DNA of 64,000 nucleotides from Pseudodonghicola sp048268305 (GTDB taxonomy: Bacteria > Pseudomonadota > Alphaproteobacteria > Rhodobacterales > Rhodobacteraceae). Made by a program: the position numbers and the translations under genes. Under the pieces are notes generated by a model. That model searched no databases. It was not told where the DNA came from and saw nothing but the letters and a program-made list of their open reading frames with translations. Position 1 is the stretch's first letter; the number at the start of each line of letters is the position of its first letter. The stretch is taken from positions 186,001 to 250,000 of the forward strand of contig NZ_JBLWVT010000006.1 in assembly GCF_048268305.1 (NCBI RefSeq), given 5' to 3'. Shown piece by piece: positions 17,827-26,177 of this stretch.

Positions 17827-18674
17827 CAGAGCGTCGGGGTCACGACCATGCCGAACCATTTCTTCGACAGCTCGGCCAGCGTGCCGTCATCCGACATCGA
17901 CTTCAGCGCGGCGCTGAGCTTGTCCGCCAGTTCGGCATTGCCCTTCTGCACGGCGACACCGACACCCGCCCCCATGATGCCGCCCTTGAACGACGGGCCG
18001 GTGGCAACCGCCTCGTCGGCGTGTTTCTTGAGGAAGGCCGAGATATTGGTGACCGAGGCCATCGCCGCGTCGAGACGGCCGTTCAGCAGATCCTGATAGA
18101 CATCGGAGCTGTTCGGATAGGCCCGGATGGTGACGCCCATGGGCGCCAGATACTTATCGAGGAAATCCGACTGGATGGTCGCGACCTGCACGCCGACGGT
18201 CTTGCCCTTGAGCACGGCCGCGACGGCTTCGATCGCCGCCTGGGTGGCCGCCTCGTCGTCGAGATCGACGGCGGTGTCGAGGCCGGGCAATTCGACGCCG
18301 CTCTCCTTGGTCACCGCGAAGGTCGACCCGCCGGTGGTGTAGGGCAGCGAGAAATCGACCACTTGCAACCGTTTCTCGGTGATGGTGACCGCGTCGACGA
18401 CGGCGTCATACTTGCCGTCGGCAAGCCCCTGGATCATGCCGTCCCAGGCTTGCGAGATGAGCTTGAACTCAAAACCGGCGCGCTTGGCCATTTCGGCGAC
18501 CAGGTCGGGTTCGAAGCCATAGATCGTCCCGTCCGGCTTGGTCATGTTGAACGGAGGGAAAGCGCCCTCGGTGGCGAATACCAGCGTCTTGCTCTCGGCC
18601 CGGGCGGGACCGACGACAAGGACGGCGGCGGCGGCGATACCGCTGCGCAGGAAGGTGGCGCGGGTGATGGTCAT
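17826..18674 (-). CDS. Polar amino acid ABC transporter substrate-binding protein (family 3)
   Basis: A 282-residue periplasmic receptor with a signal peptide (about residues 1-26, cleaved near ARA). Family-3 landmarks are FATEGAFPPFNMTKPDG, YGFEPDLVAEMAKRAG, YDAVVDAVTITEKR and a C-terminal ELSKKWFG. It sits between the amidohydrolase gene and the permease genes, so the ligand may be an N-acyl amino acid or the free product. Confidence 0.93.
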   Translation of the reverse strand: MTITRATFLRSGIAAAAVLVVGPARAESKTLVFATEGAFPPFNMTKPDGTIYGFEPDLVAEMAKRAGFEFKLISQAWDGMIQGLADGKYDAVVDAVTITEKRLQVVDFSLPYTTGGSTFAVTKESGVELPGLDTAVDLDDEAATQAAIEAVAAVLKGKTVGVQVATIQSDFLDKYLAPMGVTIRAYPNSSDVYQDLLNGRLDAAMASVTNISAFLKKHADEAVATGPSFKGGIMGAGVGVAVQKGNAELADKLSAALKSMSDDGTLAELSKKWFGMVVTPTL

Positions 18675-18706
18675 GGAAAATCTCCTCGATCTTGGGCGAT
18701 GCTGGT

Positions 18707-19894
18707 TCAGGACAGGAATTCGACGGCGATGCGGCTGAGCGAGATGGCGCTGGCAGCGATGCAGCGCTCGTCCGGCTGATAGTCGGAATTGTGCAGCCGG
18801 TCGTCGCGCTCGGGCTGGGCCGAGCCGACGTGAAGCTGGATCGACGGCAGGCGCTCCGAGAAATACGAGAAATCCTCGGCGCCGAAGCTGGTGCCCTGCT
18901 CGATCGCGACGGGCTTGCCGAATTGCAGCGCCAGCGCCGATGCGGCGCGGTCGACCAGCGCGTCGTCATTCATCAGTGGCGGGCAGCCGCGCACATAGTC
19001 GATCTCGACGCCCAGGTTCAGAGCCTGGGCCGCGCCTTCGCAGATGCGCCGAAAGGCGGTTTCGGCCCGGTCGCGCGACTGCGGCGAGCGGCAGCGCACG
19101 GTGCCCTCGAACATGCAGCTGTCGGGGATGATGTTCTGGGTCGCTCCGCCTTCGATATGGCCGATGGTCAGCACCGCAGACAGCGCCGGGTCCATCTCGC
19201 GCGAAATCACGGTCTGGAGCTGGGTGATCACATGGGCGGCGCCGACGATCGGGTCGATCGCCGCATGGGGCCGCGCGGCATGGCCGGACTTGCCGTGCAG
19301 CACAACGCGGAACTCGTCGCTCGACGCGGTGCTGGCGCCACGGTTCAACTGCAGCTCGCCCGCCGGCGCCTCGGGCCGGTTGTGGAAGGCGACGGCCATC
19401 GCCGCCCCTGCGGCCGCGCCGTCGGCGATCATCGCCGCCGCGCCGCTGTCCTGGGTTTCCTCGGCCGGCTGGAACACCAGCCGCACCGTGCCGGCAAGCT
19501 GCGGCGCGATCTCGACCAACGCCCGCGCCGCGCCCAGCAGCGAGGCAGTATGCACGTCATGCCCGCAGGCATGCATCCGCCCCGGAATGGTCGAGGCGAA
19601 GGCGAGCCCGGTCTCTTCCTGGATCGGCAGCGCATCCATGTCGGCCCGCAGGATCAGACAGGGGCCGGGACGGCCGCCGGCGATCTCGGCCACAACCCCG
19701 GTCCTGCCCACACCGGTCTTCGGCGTCAGGCCGAGCGCGCGCAGTTCCTCCGCGACCATCGCCGCGGTCCGGATCGTGTCAAAGCCGGTTTCCGGATGGG
19801 CGTGAATATCGCGCCGGATCTCGATCAGTCGAGGCTCGATCTCGCGCACGATGCGTTCAATCTGGGGGCCGGGGTCGTTGGGTGTATGGGTCAT
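18707..19894 (-). CDS. M20-family amidohydrolase (N-acyl amino acid hydrolase/hippurate hydrolase type)
   Basis: A 395-residue dinuclear metallo-amidohydrolase, first gene of the minus-strand operon. Metal motifs are LRADMDALPIQEET, GRMHACGHDVHT and FQPAEETQDSG; the dimerisation lid starts at HGKSGHAARPHAAIDP. It has no signal peptide, so it acts in the cytoplasm. The family splits N-acyl amino acids or hippurate. Placement with an amino acid importer suggests that the cell takes up and deacylates such compounds. ATG 19894 is preferred to an upstream in-frame start because the family N-terminus follows it. Confidence 0.9.
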   Translation of the reverse strand: MTHTPNDPGPQIERIVREIEPRLIEIRRDIHAHPETGFDTIRTAAMVAEELRALGLTPKTGVGRTGVVAEIAGGRPGPCLILRADMDALPIQEETGLAFASTIPGRMHACGHDVHTASLLGAARALVEIAPQLAGTVRLVFQPAEETQDSGAAAMIADGAAAGAAMAVAFHNRPEAPAGELQLNRGASTASSDEFRVVLHGKSGHAARPHAAIDPIVGAAHVITQLQTVISREMDPALSAVLTIGHIEGGATQNIIPDSCMFEGTVRCRSPQSRDRAETAFRRICEGAAQALNLGVEIDYVRGCPPLMNDDALVDRAASALALQFGKPVAIEQGTSFGAEDFSYFSERLPSIQLHVGSAQPERDDRLHNSDYQPDERCIAASAISLSRIAVEFLS

Positions 19895-20256
19895 GATCAG
19901 GGGTCTGCTACAGGCGAAAGTCCGGGGCATGACTCGGTTCTGACGCCGGAATTGTCAAGGATCGAGGATCGATCATTTGCATCGCGCTGAAAATCCCGGG
20001 CTGAAAACGCCTCGAAATCCGTATCAATGGGCATCCGGAGCCCGTTCGCGGAGGGCAGCCAGGTCGGCCGGGGGAGAGATTCCCTGCGGCCCGCATCCGA
20101 CCGCCGGGCCCGACAAGCCGCCTGAAGGGGCCTTTCCGGGGCGCCGGGCCTGCCCCATGGGCAAAGCCCCCGAGAAGACATCGCAGATCACATCACGGGC
20201 CGCGACCCGACCAAAGGGGCCATCCCCCCGCGACGGCGATCACAGCGGGATGGCGA
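19895..20256. other. Intergenic region upstream of the amidohydrolase operon
   Basis: This 362-bp gap carries the promoter region of the minus-strand amidohydrolase/ABC operon near its left end. No convincing gene is seen in the remainder. Several short open frames here have no family features. Confidence 0.5.
19953..19972 (-). promoter_or_regulatory. Candidate promoter -35 with tandem 7-mer
   Basis: On the minus strand a perfect TTGACA (19958-19953) lies about 60 bp before the amidohydrolase start. It is immediately preceded by two tandem copies of TCGATCC (19972-19959). A matching -10 is not obvious. The tandem repeat could be the operator of the operon's GntR regulator. Confidence 0.35.
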
Positions 20257-21936
20257 TCACAGCGGGATGACGAGCCGGAACAGCAGCTTGCGACCGGTAT
20301 CCTCCAGACTGTCGGGCGTGGTCCAGGGCAGCGCGGCGATGATCTGGACGCGGACCCTGTCGGCCAGCAGGCCGCTGATCCCCAGACCATAGGATCCCAG
20401 GCTCTCGCGACCGGGGCCGCCCCCCGCATCGCGGTTCCAGACGGTGCCGAAATCGGCGAAGGCCGACAGCGACAGGCCCGGAAGCTGCGCCAGCCCGGTG
20501 TCGATGTCATGCCCGATCTCGATCGCCACCGCCGCGCCGCTGTCACCGGACAGGCTGCCATTGTCGAAGGCCCAGCCATAGGGATCGCCTCCCAATGCGA
20601 ACTGGACGGCACCGGGCAAGGCTCTGGGCGAATACTGACCGGACGCCCGTAGCCGAAACTGCGTATCCTCGCCGAGTGGCCGGGTGTAATCCAAACCGGC
20701 GGTGAGGAACTGAAAATCACCCGGCACATTGCCCATGTCGATATCCGAGGCGTTGCCGAAGCTCAGCCCACCTTCGGCGGTCAGGCTGCCGGCCTTGAGC
20801 GTGCGGTCGTATTGCAGCGAGGCAGTCGCCCAGCGGGTCTTGCCGCGCGCCACCGGGTTGCCGCCGGCGTCGACATCGTCGTTGCGCGCGGTCAGCTCCA
20901 GCCGCGCGAAAAGGCTCGCCTCCAGCCGACGCAGCAGCGGATAGGACAGAGAGGTCGTGCCGATGGTCGAGGCGACGTCGATATCCTGCGCCGCCAGCGA
21001 CCCGCCGGGGCGTTGCCGCAGATGGGTCAGGCTGAATCCGGCGACCAGCCCGTCGTGACCGATCGGATAGTCCTGCGCGATCTGGATCAGCCCCAGTTCG
21101 CGCGGATCGTCGGGGATGGTGACGCCGGTCAGGGTCGTGGTCTCGAACCGCCCGAAGACATCGTTCAGCTTCAGATTGCCGGCGATCTCCACCGGCCCCA
21201 CCGCCTCGGACCCAAGGTTGTCGAGCGCGATCACCCCGCTGCGCCGCTGCTGCGCGATGTCGAGCTTGAGAAGCCCGCCGCCGGTGGGCTTGTCGGGGCG
21301 CACAAAGGTGCCCTCGATCTCCAGCCCGCCCAGATCGCTCATCAGCAAGAGAACACGCTCCGCCTCGGCCACGCGGATCGGATGCATCGCCAGGATGCGG
21401 TCGAGATAGGGCGCCAGTCGCCTCTCGATCCCCGCAATGTCGCTGGTGATCTCGATCCGCGCGACATAGCCCTCGTAGACCTGCAGCCGCACCCGGCCAG
21501 AGGTGAAATCCTGCACCGGCACCACTGTTTTCGAAAAGTATCCGGCGGCGAGATAGGCGGCATCGACCGCCTCGGCGATCTTGTAAAGGTCCGCCAGGGT
21601 GATCTGCTGCCCGATCCGGTCCTGCCACAGCCGCGCGAGATCGCCCGCCGGCACCACAGCGGCACCCTCGACGCTGAGCGCGCGCAGGCGGAAGCGGACC
21701 GCCCGGGCCGCCTTGATGTCAAGCCGCCCGCGCTGATCCTCGACCGCGATGCCGACGCTGCCGGCCTGCGCCGGCGGGGTGAACCGCTGCAGGATCACCG
21801 TCTGCCCGGCGACCACCCGGTCGATGGTGCCAGAGCTGATGGATTGCGCCAGGACCGGCCCCGACAGCGCGGCAAAGGCAAGCGTAAGGAGGGCCAGACT
21901 GTGTCGGCGCGGTGCGGGCGGGGTCGATGAGACCAT
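20257..21936 (-). CDS. TpsB/ShlB/FhaC-family outer-membrane transporter
   Basis: A 559-residue Omp85-superfamily pore of two-partner secretion type. A signal peptide (about 1-31) and a proline-rich linker are followed by two POTRA domains (about 80-235; VRFRLRALSVEG, YKIAEAVDAAYLAAGYF). A 16-strand-barrel-like region of about 320 residues follows, with the late FADFGTVW motif. The conserved loop-6 VRGY/F motif with its arginine appears to be replaced by PYGWAF, followed by SLSGDSG, which is unusual. It follows the serine hydrolase gene by 15 bp. No TpsA-type exoprotein is present in the window. Confidence 0.85.
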   Translation of the reverse strand: MVSSTPPAPRRHSLALLTLAFAALSGPVLAQSISSGTIDRVVAGQTVILQRFTPPAQAGSVGIAVEDQRGRLDIKAARAVRFRLRALSVEGAAVVPAGDLARLWQDRIGQQITLADLYKIAEAVDAAYLAAGYFSKTVVPVQDFTSGRVRLQVYEGYVARIEITSDIAGIERRLAPYLDRILAMHPIRVAEAERVLLLMSDLGGLEIEGTFVRPDKPTGGGLLKLDIAQQRRSGVIALDNLGSEAVGPVEIAGNLKLNDVFGRFETTTLTGVTIPDDPRELGLIQIAQDYPIGHDGLVAGFSLTHLRQRPGGSLAAQDIDVASTIGTTSLSYPLLRRLEASLFARLELTARNDDVDAGGNPVARGKTRWATASLQYDRTLKAGSLTAEGGLSFGNASDIDMGNVPGDFQFLTAGLDYTRPLGEDTQFRLRASGQYSPRALPGAVQFALGGDPYGWAFDNGSLSGDSGAAVAIEIGHDIDTGLAQLPGLSLSAFADFGTVWNRDAGGGPGRESLGSYGLGISGLLADRVRVQIIAALPWTTPDSLEDTGRKLLFRLVIPL

Positions 21937-21951
21937 GTTCAGCGCCCCCCC

Positions 21952-23187
21952 CTACTGGGCCGGAGCCATGGCGAACGGATGGCCGAGCGCCAGCGAGATC
22001 GCGGCGAAGACGCGCGAGGCAGGCGAGGAACAGGCGATCCCCGATGGGTTGCCCGGCAGAACCTCCTCCTCTCCGCAATCGCCAGAGGGGATGTCGCTGT
22101 TGGCCTGCACCACCACGGTGGTATCCGCCGTCGTGTCATAGAACACGGTGGTATTGTAACCCGGCAGCTCTCCGGTATGGCCGATCCAGCCGCCGGAACA
22201 GCCGATCCCCAGGCCATAGCCCGCCGGCTCGGGGAAAGAGGTCAGCCGCTCGATCTGTGCGGCCTCGCCAAGCAGCCCCTCACCGGTGCCGAGCGCGCGC
22301 CCGTAGATCAGCAGATCCCCCAGGTTTGAGATCATCTCGCCCGCGGTCCAGCCCCAGGCCGGGTTCCAATGCGTCGCGTTCGACGGCGCCTCGGGCGTGG
22401 CCGCATTGCCCTGCAGGGTGAAGCCCTGCGGGAAGGGCACCGGCAGATCGGTGCTCGCTCCCGGCCAGGAGGTGTTCCGCAGCCCCAGCGGCGCGAAGAT
22501 CAGGCGGTCGAAGACCGTGGCGATCGGCTCCCCCGTGACCTGCTCGATCACCATGCCCAACAGAACGGTGTTGGTATTGGAGTAATCGAACCGCTCGCCC
22601 GGCTCGAAGATCGGCGAGCCCGGAATCGCGAAGGCCAGCAGCTCCTCCGGGGTGAACACAGTTTCGGGACGTTCGAAGAAGATGTCGAGGAAAGCCTCCG
22701 CCCGGGTATAGCTGAGCAGACCGCTGGTCATATTGGCAAGCTGGCGCAGGGTAATCCGGTCGCCATTGGGCAGGTCCGGGACATATTGGCCGATGGGATC
22801 GTCAAGCGACAGCTTGCCCGCCTCGGCCAATTGCATCAGCGCGGTGCCGGTGAAGGTCTTGGTCACCGATCCGATGCGGCTATGCATGCCCACCTGCATC
22901 GGCGCCCCGGTGGCGGGATCGGCCAGCCCCCAGGCGCCAGACCAGTGACCCTCGGGGGTGATCACGCCGGCGATGATGCCGGGCGCCGCCGCCTGCCCCA
23001 ACGCGCCCCGGACGGCAGCGTCGAGCTTTTCGGCCAGTTCCGCCGGCAGGGGGGCGGAACTGGGTTGGGTCTGACGCGCCGCGATCACGGCAACCGGATC
23101 GGCCACGCAGGCCCCGGCCCGGGCGGTGCCGGCAAGCGCCCCGCCCACGAGAACGGCGGTGCCCGCCAACGCCATCCAGCGCCCCAT
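21952..23187 (-). CDS. Secreted serine hydrolase, beta-lactamase/D-aminopeptidase family (class C fold)
   Basis: A 411-residue enzyme with a signal peptide (residues about 1-24, cleaved at ARA-GA). Catalytic motifs are S107-x-x-K110 (GSVTKTF), Tyr-x-Asn in DYSNTNTVLLG, and HTG in IGHTGELPG, the set shared by class C beta-lactamases, D-alanyl-D-alanine peptidases and esterases. The ATG at 23187 follows GAGGTGAGG; an ATG at 23214 is also possible. The same frame stays open far upstream but only as antisense of the regulator gene. It is probably co-transcribed with the TpsB gene. The substrate is unknown. Confidence 0.85.
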   Translation of the reverse strand: MGRWMALAGTAVLVGGALAGTARAGACVADPVAVIAARQTQPSSAPLPAELAEKLDAAVRGALGQAAAPGIIAGVITPEGHWSGAWGLADPATGAPMQVGMHSRIGSVTKTFTGTALMQLAEAGKLSLDDPIGQYVPDLPNGDRITLRQLANMTSGLLSYTRAEAFLDIFFERPETVFTPEELLAFAIPGSPIFEPGERFDYSNTNTVLLGMVIEQVTGEPIATVFDRLIFAPLGLRNTSWPGASTDLPVPFPQGFTLQGNAATPEAPSNATHWNPAWGWTAGEMISNLGDLLIYGRALGTGEGLLGEAAQIERLTSFPEPAGYGLGIGCSGGWIGHTGELPGYNTTVFYDTTADTTVVVQANSDIPSGDCGEEEVLPGNPSGIACSSPASRVFAAISLALGHPFAMAPAQ

Positions 23188-23300
23188 CCTCACCTCGAAC
23201 CCGCGTTCCGTCATCCTGCATCGCCTCTTCGCTAGTTGCCCTGGCGGCACCTTGGCCCAGGGCGAAGGCCAAACAAAGTGGCGTAATGGTTCAATATCGG

Positions 23301-23325
23301 TATAATTCACTTCAGAATAAGTGAA
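23301..23325. promoter_or_regulatory. TATAAT box overlapping a 20-bp palindrome in a divergent promoter region
   Basis: TATAAT (23301-23306, plus strand) is a perfect -10 hexamer whose last base is the first base of TTCACTT-CAGAAT-AAGTGAA (23306-23325), an inverted repeat with perfect 7-bp arms. It lies between the divergent serine hydrolase and wHTH-AAA regulator genes, well placed for one regulator to control both. Confidence 0.55.
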
Positions 23326-23391
23326 ATCTGATCGCGGGCGCGACCGCTCCGCTGCCCCCTGATCGCCCGGCAACCCCCAACGGAACGGCTC

Positions 23392-26142
23392 TTGAACCTC
23401 ATGGAACTGGATATCGCGGGCAGCGCCCTGCTGCGCGGCGACGAGGTGCTGAAGCTCAGGCCGAAGACGCTGGCGGTGCTGGTCGCACTGATCGAGCGGC
23501 AGGGCGAAATCGTCAGTCAGGACGAGCTGCACCGTCTGGTCTGGGGCAAGCGCCATGGCAGCGACGCGGGGCCGAAGCAATGCATCCGTGAATTGCGCCG
23601 CCTGCTGGGCGACAGTGCCACCGCCCCTAGGTTCATCGAGACGGTGGGACGCCGGGGCTACCGGCTGACCGGCCGGATCGAAACGCGCTGCGGCCTTGGC
23701 GCACGGCCCCGGCCGGAAACCACGCGCTGCGTCGGGCGCGCGGCGGAACGCGCGATATTGGCCGAAAGCGCCGCCGCCGCCTATCAGGGCCGCCATGCGA
23801 TGACGCTGATCGCCGGCGAGGCCGGCGCCGGCAAGACCCGGCTGGTCGAAGGGTTCCTGGCCGATCTGTCGGCACATCCCGCCGTCTGGATCGCACGGGG
23901 TCAGTCGATCTCTCACCCCGGCGCGCGGGAACCCTATGGTCCGCTGCTGGAGGCGCTGTCGCAATTGCTCGCCGGCCCCACCGGCGCCCCGCTCTCCCGT
24001 CTCCTGCCCGAGGTGGCGCCCGCCTGGGCCGATCAGCTCCCCGGGGCGGGCCGAAGCCTGGATGCGGTGGGTTTCGAGGTCGATCAGCGACGCCCGGACC
24101 CGATGCCGCGGGAATTTTCCACCCTGATGGAGCGGCTGACCCAGATGGCGCCGGGCATTCTGGTGCTGGAGGATCTGCACTGGGCCGATGCCAGCACGCT
24201 GGCCTGGCTCAGCGCCTGGGGGCTGCGGCGAACCGAGGCCCGGCTGCTGGTGCTGGGCACCTACCGCTGTGACGAGCTTGACCGCGCCGGCGATCTTGCC
24301 ACGACGCTGCGCCACCTGAGCCGGCAGCCGGACACCCGGGTGCTCACCCTCGGCGGGCTGGATGCGGCGGCGGTGGCCGATTACCTTGCCGGCCGGTTTC
24401 CCGGCCACCGCTTCCCGCCCAGACTGGCCGCCGCCCTTGCCCGGCGCACCGAGGGTCACGCCATCCTGATCGAGGCGGTGGTGGACCGCTGGCTGACGCA
24501 GGGCGACATCCGGCAACAGGAAGGCCATTGGGCCCTGAGCGAACCGGTCGACACCCTCGTCCCCGCCATCGCCCCGGACATGCAGGCCTTTATCGAAGGC
24601 GACCTGGTCGGTCGGCTCGATCCCCCGGAACGGGCGCTGCTCGAGATGGCGAGCGTCGCCGGCCCCGACTTTTCCGCCCTTGCCCTCGCCGATGACCGCA
24701 ACGGGCGCGAGGCGGTGGAGCGTCGGCTCGATCATCTGGCCCGCAACCGTCGCTTCATCGAGCGGGCCGGCCTCGCCCATCATCCGGATGGCAGTGTGAC
24801 CACCCGCTTTGCCTTTCGCCACGCCCTGCATCACGAAGCGCTCTATGCCGGCATCCCGGCGGCCAACCGGCAGGGGTTGCATCGGCGGATCGGGACCCGG
24901 CTGGAAGCGCTTTATCGCAACAAGGCCGCCGAGATCGCCCCCGCGCTCGCCGATCATTTCGAACGCGGCGCCGACTGGCCCCGGGCGGCCCGCTATCGCG
25001 GCCTGTCGGGCCTGCGCGCGCTGCGACGCAGCGCTGAGCAGGTGGCAGCCGCCCAGTTGCGGCAGGCGCTGGATCTGCACGCCCGCTGCGACGATCCCGA
25101 CCAGCCCCTGCAGATGGCAGAGCTGCAGGCCCTCCTCGGTCTCGGCGCGGCACTGATCATCTCGGAAGGCTTCACCACCGAAGAGCTGAGATCGGTCTAT
25201 CGACGGGCCGGGCCGCTCGCCGCGCGGGTGGGCGAGCCTGCCAATACGGTGCCGGTGCTGGCGGGGCTGTGGAACGATCATATCTCCCGCGCCGAACTGG
25301 ACCGGGCAGCGGACCTGGCGCAGACCCTGCACCAGCTGGCGGGCGACGCCCCCGCGCCGATCGCCATGGCGGCGCAGAATGCGGTCGGGCAGACCCGGTT
25401 CTTCACCGGCGCCTTCACCGATTGCCTGCCCTGCATCGACACCGTTCTGCGACTGCATGCAACCAGGGTGCCGGACGGCACAGCCACGCTCTTTGGCGAA
25501 GAACCGGGCATCGTCTGCCGCCAATATGCCGCCTGCGTCAGCCAGATCCTCGGGCGCGAGGCCGAGGCCGAGACGCATCTTGCTGCCGGCACCGACCTGG
25601 CCGGCGCGCTGGATCAGCCTTTCGGCCAGGCGCAGATGCTCTGGGCCGGGGCGGTGGTGGCGCGCCTGCGCGGCGACCGGGCCCTGACAGGCGCAAGGGC
25701 CGAGGCGCTGACCGCCCTCTGCCGGCGCGCCGGCATTCCCTATTGGCTGCCCGCCGGGATCATGCTGACGGGCTGGGCCCGCGCCATGGATGGCGATCCC
25801 GAAGGGCAAGCCCTGCTGGACAACGGGCTGGCGGCCTATGCCGAAATGAATGTCCGCCTCACCCTCCCCCTCGGTCTGGCCCTCTCGGCCGAGGTCGCCG
25901 CCCGGCGCGGCGATGCGGCGCGCGGGCTGCCGCTGCTACGCCGCGCCCTCGCCGCTGCGCGGACGACCGGAGAACGGTGGTACGAGGCAGAGCTGCACCG
26001 CCTCTGCGCCGTGCTGATGGACCGGGCCGGACGGCCGGACCATGCCCGCCGCGCCCTGGGCCGGGCGCAGGAGATCGCCCGCCGACAGGGTGCAACGGCC
26101 TTCGAAGCGCGGGCGGCCCGGGCGATCGCGGCATTGTCCTGA
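23392..26142 (+). CDS. Large wHTH-AAA ATPase transcriptional regulator with TPR-like C-terminus
   Basis: A 916-residue protein. An OmpR/CadC-type winged helix (residues about 5-95; LKLRPKTLAVLVALIERQGEIVS, then IETVGRRGYRLTG) is followed by an AAA/STAND-like ATPase with Walker A GEAGAGKT (about 142-149) and Walker B ILVLEDLHWAD. A long alpha-helical, TPR-like C-terminal half follows. This is the architecture of AfsR/MalT-like signal-integrating activators. The TTG at 23392 is used because the winged-helix fold begins there; ATG 23401 is an alternative. It is divergent from the serine hydrolase/TpsB pair, its likely target. Confidence 0.88.
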   Translation: MNLMELDIAGSALLRGDEVLKLRPKTLAVLVALIERQGEIVSQDELHRLVWGKRHGSDAGPKQCIRELRRLLGDSATAPRFIETVGRRGYRLTGRIETRCGLGARPRPETTRCVGRAAERAILAESAAAAYQGRHAMTLIAGEAGAGKTRLVEGFLADLSAHPAVWIARGQSISHPGAREPYGPLLEALSQLLAGPTGAPLSRLLPEVAPAWADQLPGAGRSLDAVGFEVDQRRPDPMPREFSTLMERLTQMAPGILVLEDLHWADASTLAWLSAWGLRRTEARLLVLGTYRCDELDRAGDLATTLRHLSRQPDTRVLTLGGLDAAAVADYLAGRFPGHRFPPRLAAALARRTEGHAILIEAVVDRWLTQGDIRQQEGHWALSEPVDTLVPAIAPDMQAFIEGDLVGRLDPPERALLEMASVAGPDFSALALADDRNGREAVERRLDHLARNRRFIERAGLAHHPDGSVTTRFAFRHALHHEALYAGIPAANRQGLHRRIGTRLEALYRNKAAEIAPALADHFERGADWPRAARYRGLSGLRALRRSAEQVAAAQLRQALDLHARCDDPDQPLQMAELQALLGLGAALIISEGFTTEELRSVYRRAGPLAARVGEPANTVPVLAGLWNDHISRAELDRAADLAQTLHQLAGDAPAPIAMAAQNAVGQTRFFTGAFTDCLPCIDTVLRLHATRVPDGTATLFGEEPGIVCRQYAACVSQILGREAEAETHLAAGTDLAGALDQPFGQAQMLWAGAVVARLRGDRALTGARAEALTALCRRAGIPYWLPAGIMLTGWARAMDGDPEGQALLDNGLAAYAEMNVRLTLPLGLALSAEVAARRGDAARGLPLLRRALAAARTTGERWYEAELHRLCAVLMDRAGRPDHARRALGRAQEIARRQGATAFEARAARAIAALS

Positions 26143-26177
26143 AATGGCGGCCTGCCCGAGGGGCAAGCGCCCCGCCC

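Noticed and set aside
21952..25809. A 1285-codon open minus-strand frame
   Set aside because: Only its last third (from about 23187) encodes a recognisable protein. The upstream part lies antisense to the wHTH-AAA regulator gene and has low-complexity Arg/Gly/Pro-rich sequence.
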